From assembly GCF_000340215.1 (NCBI RefSeq), contig NW_006921532.1, positions 4,849,126-4,913,125 of the forward strand: a stretch of DNA of 64,000 nt, read 5' to 3'. A program made the translations under genes and the position numbers. The notes below the pieces were generated by a model that did not search any database, was not told where the DNA came from, and saw nothing but the letters and a program-made list of their open reading frames with translations. This document shows, one piece after another, positions 11,801-24,252 of the stretch. Source of the stretch: Pseudocercospora fijiensis CIRAD86 (taxonomy: Eukaryota; Ascomycota; Dothideomycetes; Mycosphaerellales; Mycosphaerellaceae). Position 1 is the first letter of the stretch, and each line of letters opens with the position of its first letter.

Positions 11801-14800
11801 TCGGATTCGGTGGCATTTGGTGGGAGACGGACAGGTGTGGGCTCGCGCTCAGATTCAATTGCACTATGCGGCAAATGCGCGGCTTCTGGCTCGTGTTCCG
11901 ACTCCCAGGCATTGAGATGCTGCATAACTGCGTCAATCTCATCGAAAGAAGGCTCGGCCTGAGTGACTGTGCCGATCCGCTCTTGAGAGTCTCTTGGGCC
12001 CATCAATGTTGGTTTCGGACCAAAGTCTTGCGCGGAATATTGGTGCACTGGCGACACTGCTCGAGAGCCATCGTCGTCATCTTCCCTGATTTCGCCCTCT
12101 TCAAGATCGCTGATAGAATCGAGGCGCTCGTGTGCACGCGCAGGTGCTTCAGGCTCCGGTCCAGGCAACACAAAACTCGCAGCGTTGGGATCAAAAGATT
12201 TGACTCTCGGATCGAACGTGGCGGCAGTTGGACTGAATGAGCTCGCTGTAGGGTCAAACGGCTTGGCGAAAGCGGACAGAGAAGTCGAGTGCTTGTGTCC
12301 ATGTTTCTTCTTTTCATGGTCTGGATCCTGTACCAGCTCAGCGGAGCTCGGTTCTCCCTTGCTTTCCGCTGAAGTTATTTGAGCGCCCTTTTCGCCGATT
12401 TCAGGGATGGTCTCTTTGGCTTCCTCTTCGACCTCCTCTTCGACCTCGTCCACCGTAGGCATAGTCTTCTGGTTCGGCACATTGGAGCCCAAGATTTTCT
12501 CGGCAGGCACAGGGTCAGCTTCGAGAACGACAGGGAAGCTTGGCATGGGAGTCGGCTCGGCGAAGAGAGGCACAGAGTCCCCGTCGTCGCGTGCTTTGTT
12601 CCTCCGCTTGGCTTCACCCTGTGCGACACGACCTTCCTCGTCCTCGTGTTCCTCTTCTGGTCCAGCATCCGCCTCAGTTGGCTTCACAATAGGAACTGCT
12701 TTGTTTCTTCGGACTGGCTTGACTATATCTGGAATCTCGATCTTGCCAAAGATCTTTGGGAGCTCGTCAATTACAGTTTGCCCAATAGGGTACTTGGCTG
12801 TCTCCGACTTGGGCGCCGTGGCTGAGAAGCTGAAGTCGGACGTGGTGGGTTTGAAGGCGGGTGCGGCGGCGTTGAACGATCCTAAAGAACGCTGTCTGTT
12901 GTGATTCGTGGTCTGCCCGTTGATCCTCGAATGCATAGGCGTGGGTGCGCTGAAGTTGAAGTCCAACGTCGCCGGCGGCTTGAATTCTGTCGCTTGCGGT
13001 TTGAAATCGGCAGCCGGGTTAAAGTTGAAAGCTGGTGCAGTGACGTTGAAGCGAGATGTGCTTCGCTTGTGACTGTGTTGTGCCTCTTGCACAGGCTGAT
13101 CTCCTAATGGGTCCTTCTCGATCGGCTTCGATGGCGGCTGATTCTCCTTGTCGCTTGGCTGGGATGTGGCATTGAATGACGGCCTTTCTTCCTCCTCCTC
13201 GGTGACCTCAATCCAGTCGCGACTGGCTGCTTTCTGTCGTTTCTCGGCCTCCAGAATTTCTCGTTCGAGCCCTTCGCTAATGTTATGGCGGTGTCCTCGA
13301 GGCGTGGGAACAGCAATCTCAGTGTTGGCCTGCACACGCTTATGAGGCGGCACATAAGCAGGCAGCTCGGACGTTTGAACTTCATCTTCCTCGTCATCTT
13401 CAGCAAGCTCAGGCAAAGCCGGAGTAGGCCGCACACTAGATCCTTGCGAGAAGAAAGAATTAGGCATCGATGGTGCGGCCACGGATTGCGAGTATACGTG
13501 TTGCCGGCGACGCTGATCGTCCACGAGCTGTCTGCTATAATCTGCGGGAGATTGTGCAGGGTATTGCTGAGTTCCGGACAGGACTTGCTGGCTCAAGGGG
13601 GATCCTGGTCCGCGTATGGCGCCAAGGTCGTTTCGCAAGGCGGCAAGCTGCGCTGGCGATCCACCTCGTGGCAAACCTGGCAGGCCGCTTTGTACATGCC
13701 CCTGTAAGCCGCCAAACTGCTGTTGCAATTGTTGCGGAAGACCTGCTTGGCTGAAAGGATTTTGGATCTGCTGAATGGGAGAGAAAGGCTGCTGTGACTG
13801 CTGAAAGTTTGGCGAATGCGGCAGCTGCTGCAGTGCTGGAGAAAACGAATGCGGCAGACCCAGACCACCCGTAAAAGTTGAATGTCGATGCATGTGCCCA
13901 AATGGTCCATTCATGGGCGAAGCAGGAGATGCGACCGACATGGTATGCGTGTGGCCGCGCATCATCGGCGGACGACCCATGCTGCCTGCGGAAGCAGAGG
14001 GAATCGGCGGCGAGAATGGCAGCGGCGGATACTGGGCAGAGGACTGACGCGACATGTCTTGTGCAGCTGAATGCGGTTGCTGCTGTGGTGGCAGAGGTGC
14101 TGGCGGTTCATCGAAGCCCAAGTCAACTCCCAATGCAGCCAGCTTCTGCTCCACAAGGAAATTCTCGTAGGCCTTCCATCGCTCCAGGTCCGGTAACACG
14201 ACCTTGATTTGGTTTCGCGGTGGTAGGAACCGTGCTTCGCGCTCATCTGGGTAGATAGCTCTCACTTGAGCGGGACCATCGCTCCCTATGTGCTCGTCCA
14301 GCAGATCGTAACCGTTGGTATTGTAGCCCGCGTCCTCGAAGTGCTTCATGCGCTCTTCGACTTGCTCCCTGCTCATCGGCTGCACCAAGCCCATTACTCT
14401 GTAGTCGAAACGAGGAATGGAAATCACAATATTCTTTCCCCGCCAACTCACTCGCTTCTTTAGTCGGGGTGGCTCCAGCTTTCTGGGCGACACCACAGGC
14501 TCAGAACCAGCCGCAAGTGAAGGCGCAGGTTCTGGCTGAGGTGAGGTCTGCTTTTGCACAGCTCTAGCGCCTGGACGCAGAATGTCTGGGATACTATCGC
14601 GTGCCGTGTCCGCCTTGATAGCTGGTGCATCTCGCCGCCACTCTGGTACCTTTGACTTTGACGCTTCGTCCGCATCGTGCGTCTCTAAACGCTGCGGCGC
14701 TGCCGAGACCTGCTCTGCCAGATTCTGCTCCTGCTCCTGAGGCTCTGGCGTATCTGCCCACCGTGACGCCATGACGCCCTTTGGCGCGGCATCAGAAGTC

Positions 14801-15617
14801 TTGCGGGAGTGCACGCTCTCTCCCACCGCCTGCATAGGATCCTTCTTCTCCGCCGGCGGAGTGGCAGCCCTCCGCGATGACAACAACTCGTTTGGCTGGC
14901 TCTCTTTGTCCTCTTCGACATGCTGCTTCTCCGCACTGTCCGGCGGCTTCAAGGGATGATCGGCCACCGGCTCAGGCGTCGCCGCCCATCTACTTGCAAA
15001 CAAACTCGACATGTCTTCCTCCCGGCCCTCTCGCAGAGTATCCCAGAAGCTCTGCTGGTCCAAAGTTCTGTTCTCCTCACGCGCCTTGTGTCGTAGCCGC
15101 CGTTGCTTATGCTCCGACAGCCCTCTTGGTCTCCCGTCTTCCCCGTCAGACTGGCTTCGGACAGATTCGTCGCTCCACCGCTCTGCGTGATCGTCACGCT
15201 GTGGCAATTGCACCCAACGCTGTGTGCGCGATCGCGGCGTTTGCAAGTGGTCAGCGCCGCCGAATTCGATGCCCAGGGGAGAGTTGTTCGGGTGCGGAGG
15301 TAGACTGAGATCAGGCAAGCGACTGGGAAGTAAATGTTCCAGACCGAGTCTCACGCTTGGAGAATGGTCAAGTTCGTCGCTGAGGATTGATTGCTGCTTG
15401 GAGAGAGCAGAATAGGCCGACTTAGTACTTGGCGAAAAGTCCCGATCGTACGGTGATCCCCAAGGAGCTGTGAGGTATTCCGATTGGTTTTCTCTGCTTT
15501 TCACACTGGCTGGTGTCCGTGGCGGGGCCTGACGTGCCTCGGTGGAATGGGCGGTAGGTGGCGACAGCGGGTGTTGATGTGTCTGTTCGATGGGCTGGTC
15601 TTTGCTTACGATGCCAT
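8812..15617 (-). CDS. Very large disordered and coiled-coil protein (fungal 'myosin heavy chain-like' type), function unknown
   Basis: One open frame of about 2,270 codons. In that frame's numbering, residues 1-380 are disordered, with repeated ASRWA(A/D)TPEP motifs. Residues about 388-505 form a conserved-looking block starting RVSWRGKNIVISIPRFD and ending near LGFDEPPAP. Residues 510-850 are Gln/Pro/Ser-rich. Two stretches of degenerate Phe-containing repeats (FNFNP, FKPxA, FDPTASSF) lie at about 858-930 and 1108-1148. A long coiled coil occupies about 1525-2050, followed by a Ser/Arg/Pro tail. Fungal proteins of this type are often labelled myosin-II heavy-chain-like only because of the coiled coil; there is no motor domain. 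The frame has no ATG at its 5' end. A plausible model is an 8-nt first exon (ATG at 15617-15615, donor at 15608-15609) joined over a 116-nt intron to 15493, giving MASENQSEY and about 2,229 residues. A scaffold role at septum, cell cortex or spindle pole is a guess. Confidence 0.8.
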
Positions 15618-16426
15618 GATGCACGATAGCGACAGGCGGCGACGTGAGTTCGGCAGCGGTGGGAGAAGACGTGATGGCGACGATATGCGTGTCTACGATG
15701 CAACTCCATTATCAGCAGTGCATTCGTTGCAAGGAGAAGGACGACATTGATGACCGGCATACTGCGGGCATTGCAATGCATGCATAGACTCTTTCTCACC
15801 TTCCAGCTCCACGCTTCGCACCTAGCGACAGACCTGCGTTCTATCGCTCTCACCAATGCGATTCATCGACAATTTCCCCTCCACGGCTGCTTGACCTTCC
15901 AGAACGCGTATATTGCAAGGAACACCCGTCCTCCTGCCGCGGTTCAACACAACTGTGGGATGGTTGAAGGCTCCGGCGATTCCTGAGCGGACGCGGCGAG
16001 GACGACGTCTGAAGGCAACAAAAGAAATGCAAGAATGGGTATGGATAGGATAGCAAGGACAAGGAATGACAAGCGCGACTCAAAAACACATGTAGAGAAA
16101 CAACAGCATCGTGCACTGTGCGGGAGGCGGTGCGCGGCGCGGTGGTGAAGATTCAAGAAGAGTGCCGCGCTGCGCTGCCAGCACACTTGGGCTTTGATGA
16201 GACCAACCAGGGGCATCCGCACACCGGTGTCTCTACGGAGCGGAGCGAAGCGTGCTTTTTTCACCCAATGCCACACCACACGCAACGCACTCGAAGTGTG
16301 CACGTCTGTACCTAAGGCTGTACCCAACGACAATCTCATAAAGTACCTATATCTCTGAATGACTCGCTCCACCACCATTGAGAATACTGCACTGCACTCT
16401 ACCCATGCACTTTCGTTAACGCGTGT
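15618..16426. other. Intergenic region between two minus-strand genes
   Basis: Promoter side of the giant coiled-coil gene and 3' flank of the CTF1-like factor. Open frames up to 144 codons occur but without domains, and they overlap on both strands. Nothing else recognised. Confidence 0.5.
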
Positions 16427-19221
16427 CTACTTCCCTCCCTCGTCTTGCTTCTCTCCCTCTATCCTGATGCCTCTTATCTCGGCGCCTCCCATCGCAGTCT
16501 TTCCGGCAGTTGCAGGCGAGGCCGGAAGTCTCAGCGCGTCAAGACTACTGATTCCGAGGCCCTCGTCACTCTTCATGCCCTTCAACCAGTCGACGTCAAG
16601 TGCAAATCCGCCAGACTCTCCACTCATTGCTGCATATGCACCGTCTTCCAAAGACCAGACATCGCCTGCTGCATCAAGATTGATCAAGCTTTCAAAGTCT
16701 GGCTCGAATTCGGTCCCAGCAATGTTTGCAGCCAGGCTGTGCAGACCTTCGATGCCAGAATCCGCAGCATGACTGTGTCCATCTGAGTCCGGAGGTGTGC
16801 TCGCAAGATATGAGCTTAGTTTCTGCGCCATGTCATCATCTGTCATGACACTGTCGTTATTCATGCTATGCCGCAGCCCTTCTTTGAGCTTTGCATTCTC
16901 ACTGTCCGGTGGAGGTGTGAGGGTGGCACTGCCAGCGCTTACAATCTGTCTCTCGCTTCCCTCGACCAGATGCAATCTCCTCCCAGCATCGACAAGCCCT
17001 TGAGCGCTCGTGATGACGTTCCTCGGCTCCTTGACTTCATCCGTTTTCTGCGGCAGCACGATCTCGGCCTTACGAATTGCCGCTTCCAGGAAGGCAGTGC
17101 TGTAATCCGCTGCTGCATAAATGTCTCGCAATTTGCCCATAACTTGCATGCATTGACAGAAGCCTTGTAGGCTGCCCCTTCGAGTGCCTTCGTCTGGAGC
17201 CTTGATGTCCAGGAGGTGAATGATGATCGCAGGTAGAAGTGTTGTGATTCCTGTGGTCGGAAGGAATCGAACCATATCGAGATTGAACAGCCTGTATGCA
17301 ATACTGGTGATCTCACTAGCCGCGAGACGGACAGCCTTGCGTGAGTGGTCCAATTGCTCGCTGACTTGCGGCCGTGGCGGCAAAGCAGTGTTGGGAAGAA
17401 CTTGCGGGCGATGGAGCGCTGACAGAGTTGCATAATAGATCATGTGAAGCAGACTCCGGTTGAGCACCATGCTCTCGTTCCCAGAGTCGACATCATTCCA
17501 GTTGGGTACAACGTATTTGGCTTCTTCCGGTAGCTCGTCTCGCCACTGCTGAAGTTCGCGGTCACAGGTCTGGACCTCGTTAGTTTCGGGATCCCGAGCT
17601 CTTGCCACTAGATGCACCGTGGTCTTGGTACTGCCCTCTTCACTCAAAACGCCGTGGTTATTGTTGAGGACAGAATATTGCACAGAGAGCACATGGCTCA
17701 TGCAGATGCAAAGCTTGGCTTTCTCAATGCACATGATGGCAAGCTGCTTCTGCATCTCACGATCTCGAAGAATCTTGCAGTCTGCTGGGATGCATGAAGG
17801 GCCTTCTGGGAGGACCCCGTCTTCAAAATCGCTAGGCTCCATCATTGGCACGTCGAAATCGGCATTTTTAATCCTAGTCGGTCGACGCATGCCAAGAGCA
17901 ACGAGGCGATCACGCATATAGGTTGACCACCAGATACGCTTCCACAATTTCTTTCTGTTCGAGTCCATCGCTGCCGATTTATCAGGATTCCGATGCAGGC
18001 CAATGGTGTGCGATAATGAGACTGCGATGCCCATCCAATGGTGGCTGTCCTTCTGATCATCGGGCGTTTCGTACCAGTAGGTCATCAGGAGGAGAGACTG
18101 GATGAGGCTAATGCGATCAATCTCGATATCGAAGTCGTACAGGAGTCTGGTCTTGGTGAAAAATGCTCGTCGAGCCTCCCTTCGTGTAGCATACCCTGCT
18201 GCTTTCAGATATCGAATATCGACTGTTGCGATGGCTGAGAACATGATTGCTTGGAATAACAGCAAGCTGACAGGTGCCGACCCATCGTTTCGATCAATCG
18301 TGGAAACAAGATCGTGGATATTCAACAGGGGCATAAAAGGGTGGACAAACTCGACATAATTTCGCAGAAGCTCGTCTCTAAGCTGTTGTGATGGGATCTG
18401 CAAAGCGCCTTTCTTCTCCAGATACATGATGTCTTCTGGATCCAGCTTCGACGGGAGTGGTTTGATGTACATGGGCAAGCTGTACGTTGGCTGTACAGGT
18501 GGTGCCAGACCCAAATTCGGAAGCAGTGGCGTCGGATCCGGTACTGCTGGTTTTTGTCCCAGTCGCTGCAGGTTCATGAGCATGTCGGGCGTGTACATTG
18601 ATGGTCTTGCTGTATCGTTGGAGATAGACATGCTTCTGCCCAGGTCCTGGTCTGTCATCAAGATCAGCGATGTTTATGGTTGGAATAAAGCTCGAGCTAC
18701 TCACACAAAGAATGCGGTACATGCTCGGAGCTGATGGTGCTCCTGCGCAATGGTTCATACGGAGGTTGGGCCTTCATCGGAAAGCTCGGTGGGTTGTATG
18801 CATTCAGACCACTTTTGCTGGTGTGAGTTGAAGTCTCGATGCCATTGGTCGTCCATTTCCTGATGCGTTAACGATTAGTTTTGCGATGCTTTCGCGGGGA
18901 TGAAGGCAAAATAGGAGAGTTGACTGACTTCTTGCGCTTGCTTTCGGATACAATGCACTCGACCTCATCCAGTCTGCAATTGGTGCACGGCGGGCCATGC
19001 TCCACCACGTTGCAGCGCACTTTGCGCGCGCGACAGCACTGGCATGCTTTCGAGGCCCTTCTTTTCACGCTCTTGGCTGGTCGCATGCCATTCGTCTTTA
19101 AGCCGGCCTCGGTGGATGTGCGCTTGTTGCTTGCAGGAAGCTGGCTCTGCACGTCTACGGTGTCCGAGGGCGAGGAAGAAACTTCAGACATGGCCTGCTC
19201 TGCCATGGCGATGGAGCCCAT
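16427..19221 (-). CDS. CTF1: CTF1/FarA-family Zn(II)2Cys6 transcription factor
   Basis: Three exons on the minus strand: 18929-19221, 18705-18859 and 16427-18651; 2,673 nt, 890 residues. Intron donors are GTCAGT and GTGAGT; both acceptors end in CAG. The zinc cluster is at Cys60, 63, 70, 79, 82 and 89 (ASKACQCCRARKVRCNVVEH), the hallmark of the cutinase transcription factor 1 / FarA-FarB group that activates fatty-acid catabolism and cutinase genes. The family block MYIKPLPSKLDPEDIMYLEK and the motif RNYVEFVHPFMPLLNIHDL start the regulatory domain, which runs to about residue 650. The C terminus is acidic with Ser/Pro-rich stretches. The start at ATG 19221 (MGSIAMAEQ) fits the family; the frame is open to an upstream ATG at 19350, which I think lies in the leader. 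Confidence 0.9.
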
Positions 19222-20996
19222 GTCTGCCAGCAATGGCAGATAGAGAGGGACAGAAAGTACAGTGTAGGTGAGGTGAGAGCAGAAGACAGAATGTGAGAAA
19301 TGATGAGAGGCGCCAAACCTTCCAAGTTCTTGCGTGAGCCGGTGGGGCATGGTGTGGATGATATAGCGGAAGCTGGGAGCGCGCGAGTTATCTCCGCAAA
19401 GACGCTGCTCTAGCGGCGACGGTGCATGGCGCGCCGCGCGCGTGAGAAAGCCTGGCCGCTCTCAGGTGGTGGGAGATGCGGCAGACTTGCTCGGCAGCTC
19501 GGCTCATTACCTACATTCGCGCATGGTGGCAGCAGGGATCGCGGCCGTTCCCCTCTCTCTGTACCGCTGTACCTTGATGCAGTGCACTGAGTGCGGTAGA
19601 GAGCTGTGTCCTCGCTGTCTTCACCTTCTGTGTGAGTGGCGGCAGTCACAGTCGCATCCGCAGTCAGTCGCGCTCGAGGAACCCCAAAAGCGCGAGAGGA
19701 GTGTTTCTTCATTCACACGCATTACTGCGGGGCCCCGGTTCCGACCGTCGAAACGAGCGACCCACAAAAAGATCCGAACGCGCGAACCCTTTTCAAGTAG
19801 CAGCGCAGCGCAGCCCTGTGATGAGTGTTCTCACTCAAGCCAAGCGTGAATGTCGAATCGCTCATTCTCGACTCGCCGCCGGCTAGTTACTGTATCCCCT
19901 TATCGAATTCCTGGACCAAGTCCGACGAACTGCTGTATAAGATTAGAGCGATCTGGTTAGCCGAATACGATTTGCATAAGTTGGTATCGACGTATATTAT
20001 TGTATAAAGATCCCACAACAATCCTAGATTGGCCGACGAACGCCCCGAGCGGAAGAGTTTCTACAGGGGATCGTACCTCCATATTCCATAATCCATTCAC
20101 CCCCCAGGGCAAGACGCCACCATTCTCTTCTGTCGAATCCCGCACCCAGCTCCGTTCTCCGGATCGTCTTCGTATTGCAGGCTTGCAGCATGTACAGTAC
20201 ATGGTTGTGTTTGCCGCAGCTTGCTCCGAGAAGGACTGGCGCAGGACGCAAAAAATCATAATCCCAACAGTGGGGTCTGTGCGCATCGACTCGATTATGA
20301 ATCCCCAGAGCTGATTATGCCACTGGCACTGCTGCGAATTCTGCCTTGCTGGCAGTGCTGCTCTAAGCGAGACCCGCGCACTCCATTTTCCGGGGTTGCT
20401 GACTCCACATTTCGCGTCTGAGAAATCGTGGGGCACCCACCCACAGCCTCTTTGACTGCGTCAAGGGACTCGGGCAAGACACGTCAATTGAACCGATCAT
20501 GCGCAAATTAATCACGCAAATATACAACAATTATTGCGGGATGGCAGCCATTGGATCTGTCCCGCGGACCAAAGGACTACCTAGACTTCACGCGCCAAAG
20601 CCCTGAACCAAGCTGGAACCTAATCGCTGATGGGTGCAAGCCAACGGGAAGAGTCGAATCGCTCGACTAGCTCTGGTCGATCGGACATATGCAACGTGCT
20701 AACTAACGGCAATGTCAGAATTTCAGAAAGGGTCCTCTATGCACAGGACACATGATGAGAAATCATGCTGCTCACTTGAGGAAGCGCTCGATGCACCATC
20801 CTGCGCTACCTATGCAGGCGGGTAACAATCTCTCAAGCTCTCTCTCTCACATCTAAGATCCCGCAAAATCTAGCTTCCGTTGAAATCAATGGACATGTGA
20901 AGCTATTCCGTGAAGAATATTGATGACTATGACTGATCTGTGTTTACATGATGTTAGGCCCAGCGCCTTCGACACACGGATACCGAGAACCTCCTT
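19222..20996. other. Long intergenic region
   Basis: About 1.8 kb holding the promoter of the CTF1-like factor and the 3' flank of the ceramidase gene. A 159-codon minus-strand frame (19957-20436) and a 135-codon plus-strand frame (19442-19849) have random-looking composition and no domain. No RNA gene recognised. Confidence 0.5.
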
Positions 20997-22113
20997 TCAA
21001 TCGCGCTTCAGACTCTGCTGCTCCATCCTTATTCGCTCGATTCGAGGAAGCGATGTGAGAACACTTGGCCATACTAACTCGTAGTCATCAGCTTTCTCGT
21101 TTAGGCAATGTCGGAGCCACTACAAGTTCCCGACACAACACATTAGCAAAGATTCTCACATACAAAGAACCATACCGTTTGGTGTACTTACGATGCCCCA
21201 TACAATGTAGAAATAGGCTCCTAACCCAGTCATGAGATGCCACCATCCGTGGCCCTCAAGTAACAAACCCCAAGGTAGGCCGACTTCGTGTCTCCAGCTT
21301 CTGATTTTGGAACAGTAGACATTGTCGAGGTTCCAAATACCAAATCCGCCCAAGAAGAGTGTAAGACCGACCGCGATGAGTATCCACATCCGGCGCAAGA
21401 TCTCTACATCCCTCTCGTCTTTCAGCCGTTCGGCCGCTCTTGTACCTGGCGTGACAGAACTGTCCTGTTGCAACCTTTGGTGCTCTAGATGCCTGCCTCT
21501 GAAATATGGTCGAATGTCCCGTTCCATGATGTACATGGATCTGAAGAGTACAATCGCAGTGAGGATTGCATAGGCGTTTTGGTGGAACGAAGGGTCCTGC
21601 AGGTAATGGTAATAGAGGGTGACGAAGATCGCAAGCGCGGCGACCCCGATTGCAAGCGCAATCTTGAAGCCCATCGGTCTCTTGTGTTCGAACGTCGCCC
21701 AGAACATGAGACATGTCGTATAAATCATTGATAACTCGTCCACCAGCTGCATCGGGTATTTCAGTGTTGAATGAAACGCTAGGCTGCCTGAGCCCACGAT
21801 GAGATAGCCAAAAAATGTGACGAAGAAAATGAAGTCATGGCCGTGGCGTAGACAATTGTGCATGCCCTTAAACGCAAGGTAAACAAACAGGAGATTGGTC
21901 AAACTGTTGACGATCTCCGCTGAATACCTGGTGGCATAATAATTCTACTCACCACTTAGTGACAGTCCGGACGAGCGTCGCTCCACTGCGCTCTACGCAC
22001 TAGCCATACTATCATACCTCTTCGCACCAGTCTATAGTCGATGTGATCGGAGTCCAATATCCATCCTCATCCCCGGCCGGAGGGTAGGCGATCGAAGGCA
22101 GCCAGGATGGCAT
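20997..22113 (-). CDS. YPC1: Alkaline ceramidase (Ypc1/Ydc1/ACER family)
   Basis: Hydrolyses ceramide to sphingoid base and fatty acid in the ER/Golgi membrane. Three exons on the minus strand: 22018-22113, 21192-21944 and 20997-21119 (introns of 73 and 72 nt), 323 residues. The N-terminal exon ends with TSTIDWCEE and joins NYYATRYSAEIVNSLTN, the family's calcium-binding region. Seven hydrophobic segments follow. The predicted zinc/catalytic residues are present: Ser86, His90 and Asp101 (SLAFHSTL) and His264 and His268 (GHGWWHL), with the same spacings as in human ACER3. The last exon gives WLRHCLNEK and a short cytosolic tail. The gene is divergent from prefoldin subunit 1 and shares a 355-bp promoter region with it. 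Confidence 0.94.
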
Positions 22114-22468
22114 GCCGAGTCTCGGCAGATGCGGTTGGGTGCTGGATTCGGATGAGTGGAGAGTCCTTGGCTAGTAGCGAGAAAAGGGTGCTGCGCGTGC
22201 TCGCTATGCAGCTGTACGGTACTCCGCGAATGTAACGGGCGGTAGCAGCAGTGATCATCGAATGCAGGTTGCCTGTGAATGTCGCGAGAAATGCAGCCAA
22301 ATATTCACTGATGACGCGACGTCAGTGGGACCAGGTTTCAGGCAGCCGCCAGCCGCCGACTTCCAGTCGCTTCACCTTCCGTGTTCGGTTCCCGCTTGGC
22401 ATTCTCCATCGCGCGTTTGTTCATTACTGTATTCACAACATATTTGAATCGTCCGTCGTCTTGCCGCC
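22114..22468. promoter_or_regulatory. Bidirectional promoter region, ceramidase / prefoldin 1
   Basis: 355 bp separate the two start codons of divergently transcribed genes, so both promoters must lie here. I see no clear TATA box or named operator. Open frames inside are short and overlap on both strands. Confidence 0.55.
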
Positions 22469-22970
22469 ATGTCCATACCCAACGAGAAGCTGCAGCAGGT
22501 GTGTATCATTTCCGTGCTCTTTCTGTTTGGCTGTCGCTGACGCAATGAGGCAAGTTGTTGCAAGAAATCGAGCAAAAGGCCGCTTTTGCACAGCAGCAGC
22601 TGGCTATTGTTCGCTCGCAGATCGCCTCGAAAAACCGCGAGAAGCGTTTGTTGCAGTTGTCGGACACAGAACTGGATGTGTTGCCAAAGGAGACGCCGGT
22701 ATATGATGGGGTTGGAAAGATGTAAGGAGATCCCCACCACGTCAACATACATTACCCATAGTCATAGCCGGAGCAGGCCTCGGCTAACCCACCACACTGG
22801 ATCACAGGTTCGTCTTAACCTCCATTGAAGACGTCAAGAAGCGACAGTCGAAGGAGGCCACAAATGTAAAAGCCGAGCTCGAGAACCTGGAGAAAAAGCT
22901 TCATTACCTGGAGACCACCCTCTCCAACTCACAGCAGCACATGGAGGCCATATTCAAGCGAGGAGGCTGA
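22469..22970 (+). CDS. PFD1: Prefoldin subunit 1
   Basis: Beta-type subunit of the hexameric prefoldin (GimC) co-chaperone that passes nascent actin and tubulin to the CCT chaperonin in the cytosol. Three exons: 22469-22498, 22555-22721 and 22808-22970; 360 nt, 119 residues, the usual length of the family. The protein begins MSIPNEKLQQLLQEIEQKA and has an N-terminal helix, the beta-hairpin region around ETPVYDGVGKMFVLTS, and a C-terminal coiled-coil helix with LEKKLHYLETTL, all typical of subunit 1. The first intron follows codon 10; the second splits the Met codon of GKM. Confidence 0.94.
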
Positions 22971-23960
22971 AGGAGGCCGCTACGTCGATTGAGGTGATAT
23001 GCTTTGCATTAAGTTATGCTCCAAGCTGGCATGGGCCGAGTTGTCATAAGCCTGTGCTCTATCGAGAAGCACTTCTATGACCAAGCTTAACCACACGCCA
23101 GGTAGGCAGCATCCGTGCCTATGCGTCAAAGGTTCGATGCCATGGATGAGGACATGCGAACATGGAATCATTAACATGAAAGATAGCCTGCCCTCGACCT
23201 TGTGGCTCTCCAGACGCAGAGTCGAGGAAAAGCTGCCAGCGGGATTCCTCCGGAGCGCTGCGAACCCAGGATAGTATCAGTGTCAATCCAGACATGGCAT
23301 AAGGATGGAATATCTCTTAGAAATGGTGATTGGAACCCGCAATTCCTTCCTTTTCATTTATGGACAGCTTCTTTCACTGGCCTACTTTGGCATCTCCGGA
23401 ACTATTCGATTGGCCGTGCTAGCGACCCTGAGCACAATACTTCTTTTGTACCAGCGTCGTGTCACGCGAAAGAAACAATACAGCCAGCTCTGAAGCAGTT
23501 GTCCACGAATTCACAAACCTGGCAGCAGCGTGATTGACCAAATGAGTGCAGCGAATCGATCTGCGTGATGTTCACAGCAAGCGGCAACTTCGTAGTCGCT
23601 TTCAGCGATGTGAAAAACGCGTGTAAAGCATGCACCAGGCAGCTGGAAGCCAACATCGATCTGGAGCAACTCAGGAATCAATGGGAGGTGTAGTATCGCT
23701 AAGCAATTTTCGCATTTCAAATGTGTACAAACATGCCGCTTCTGTCTGAGCCGTGGAGCAGACGCAGCTTTATCATCTTCCTTTCAGCCATCCATTGCAT
23801 ATCCGAGACGCCGGTGTCCTCTCCCATCGGCCGATTTTCTGTGCCTGTTCTCTCTCTATCGCTGATTTTCTGTGCTCTTCCTGTACCGGCTTCGCACCAG
23901 GCTTCATAATTCATAATTCATGCTTCGTAGTCGCGCCTTCATTCGGATAGGTCGTGGGAA
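22971..23960. other. Intergenic region with small open frames
   Basis: About 1 kb with no confident gene. A 62-codon plus-strand frame at 23305-23493 encodes a short hydrophobic protein (FLFIYGQLLSLAYFGISG then a basic end, YQRRVTRKK). A 41-residue frame at 23568-23693 begins MFTASGNFVVAFSDVK. Neither has a recognised family. They could be exons or remnants of a small gene, or chance. Confidence 0.35.
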
Positions 23961-24252
23961 TCAATGTCTCCACCACTCCTAGAGACAATTAGAATCACAC
24001 CGTACATTGTGAAATAAGACGAGGATTTGTATAATGACTTACACGAACTTCTCCAACAGCCATGTTTGCCACGTCAGCTCCCACTGTGGCGCCGAAGCCA
24101 CATGCTGCAGCTTCCAAAACTTTTCCGCCATACATGCGGACGTAATGGTGTGATTCGTGCTTGCGAGCTTCGTAGTGAAAGACATCTCTGTCCTGGCTCG
24201 GCGTGTCTTTGTCGGATGGCGCGGTCGAGAAGTTTGGGGCTTGGGTCGACAT
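23961..24252 (-). CDS. Small protein of unknown function, 75 residues
   Basis: Two exons on the minus strand: 24043-24252 and 23961-23978 (only 18 nt), joined over a 64-nt intron with donor GTAAGT and acceptor CTAG; 228 nt in total. The protein starts MSTQAPNFSTAPSDKDTPSQ, a polar, probably flexible tail. The compact part follows: HYEARKHESHHYVRMYGGK, then GFGATVGADVANMAVGE, then WWRH at the end. The small last exon supplies the aromatic/basic tip. I do not recognise the family. It is divergent from the hydrolase gene with 459 bp between start codons. Confidence 0.6.

Noticed and set aside
9826..12825. Many long antisense frames (up to 240 codons) within the giant coiled-coil gene
   Set aside because: They are shadows of a GC-rich, codon-biased gene on the other strand; none shows a family motif.
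19957..20436. 159-codon minus-strand open frame
   Set aside because: Cys/Trp-rich random-looking composition, no motif, and open frames of similar size overlap on the plus strand.
22971..23700. Possible extra spliced gene after prefoldin 1
   Set aside because: Two short frames (23305-23493 and 23568-23693) exist, but I could not join them with convincing splice sites or assign a family.
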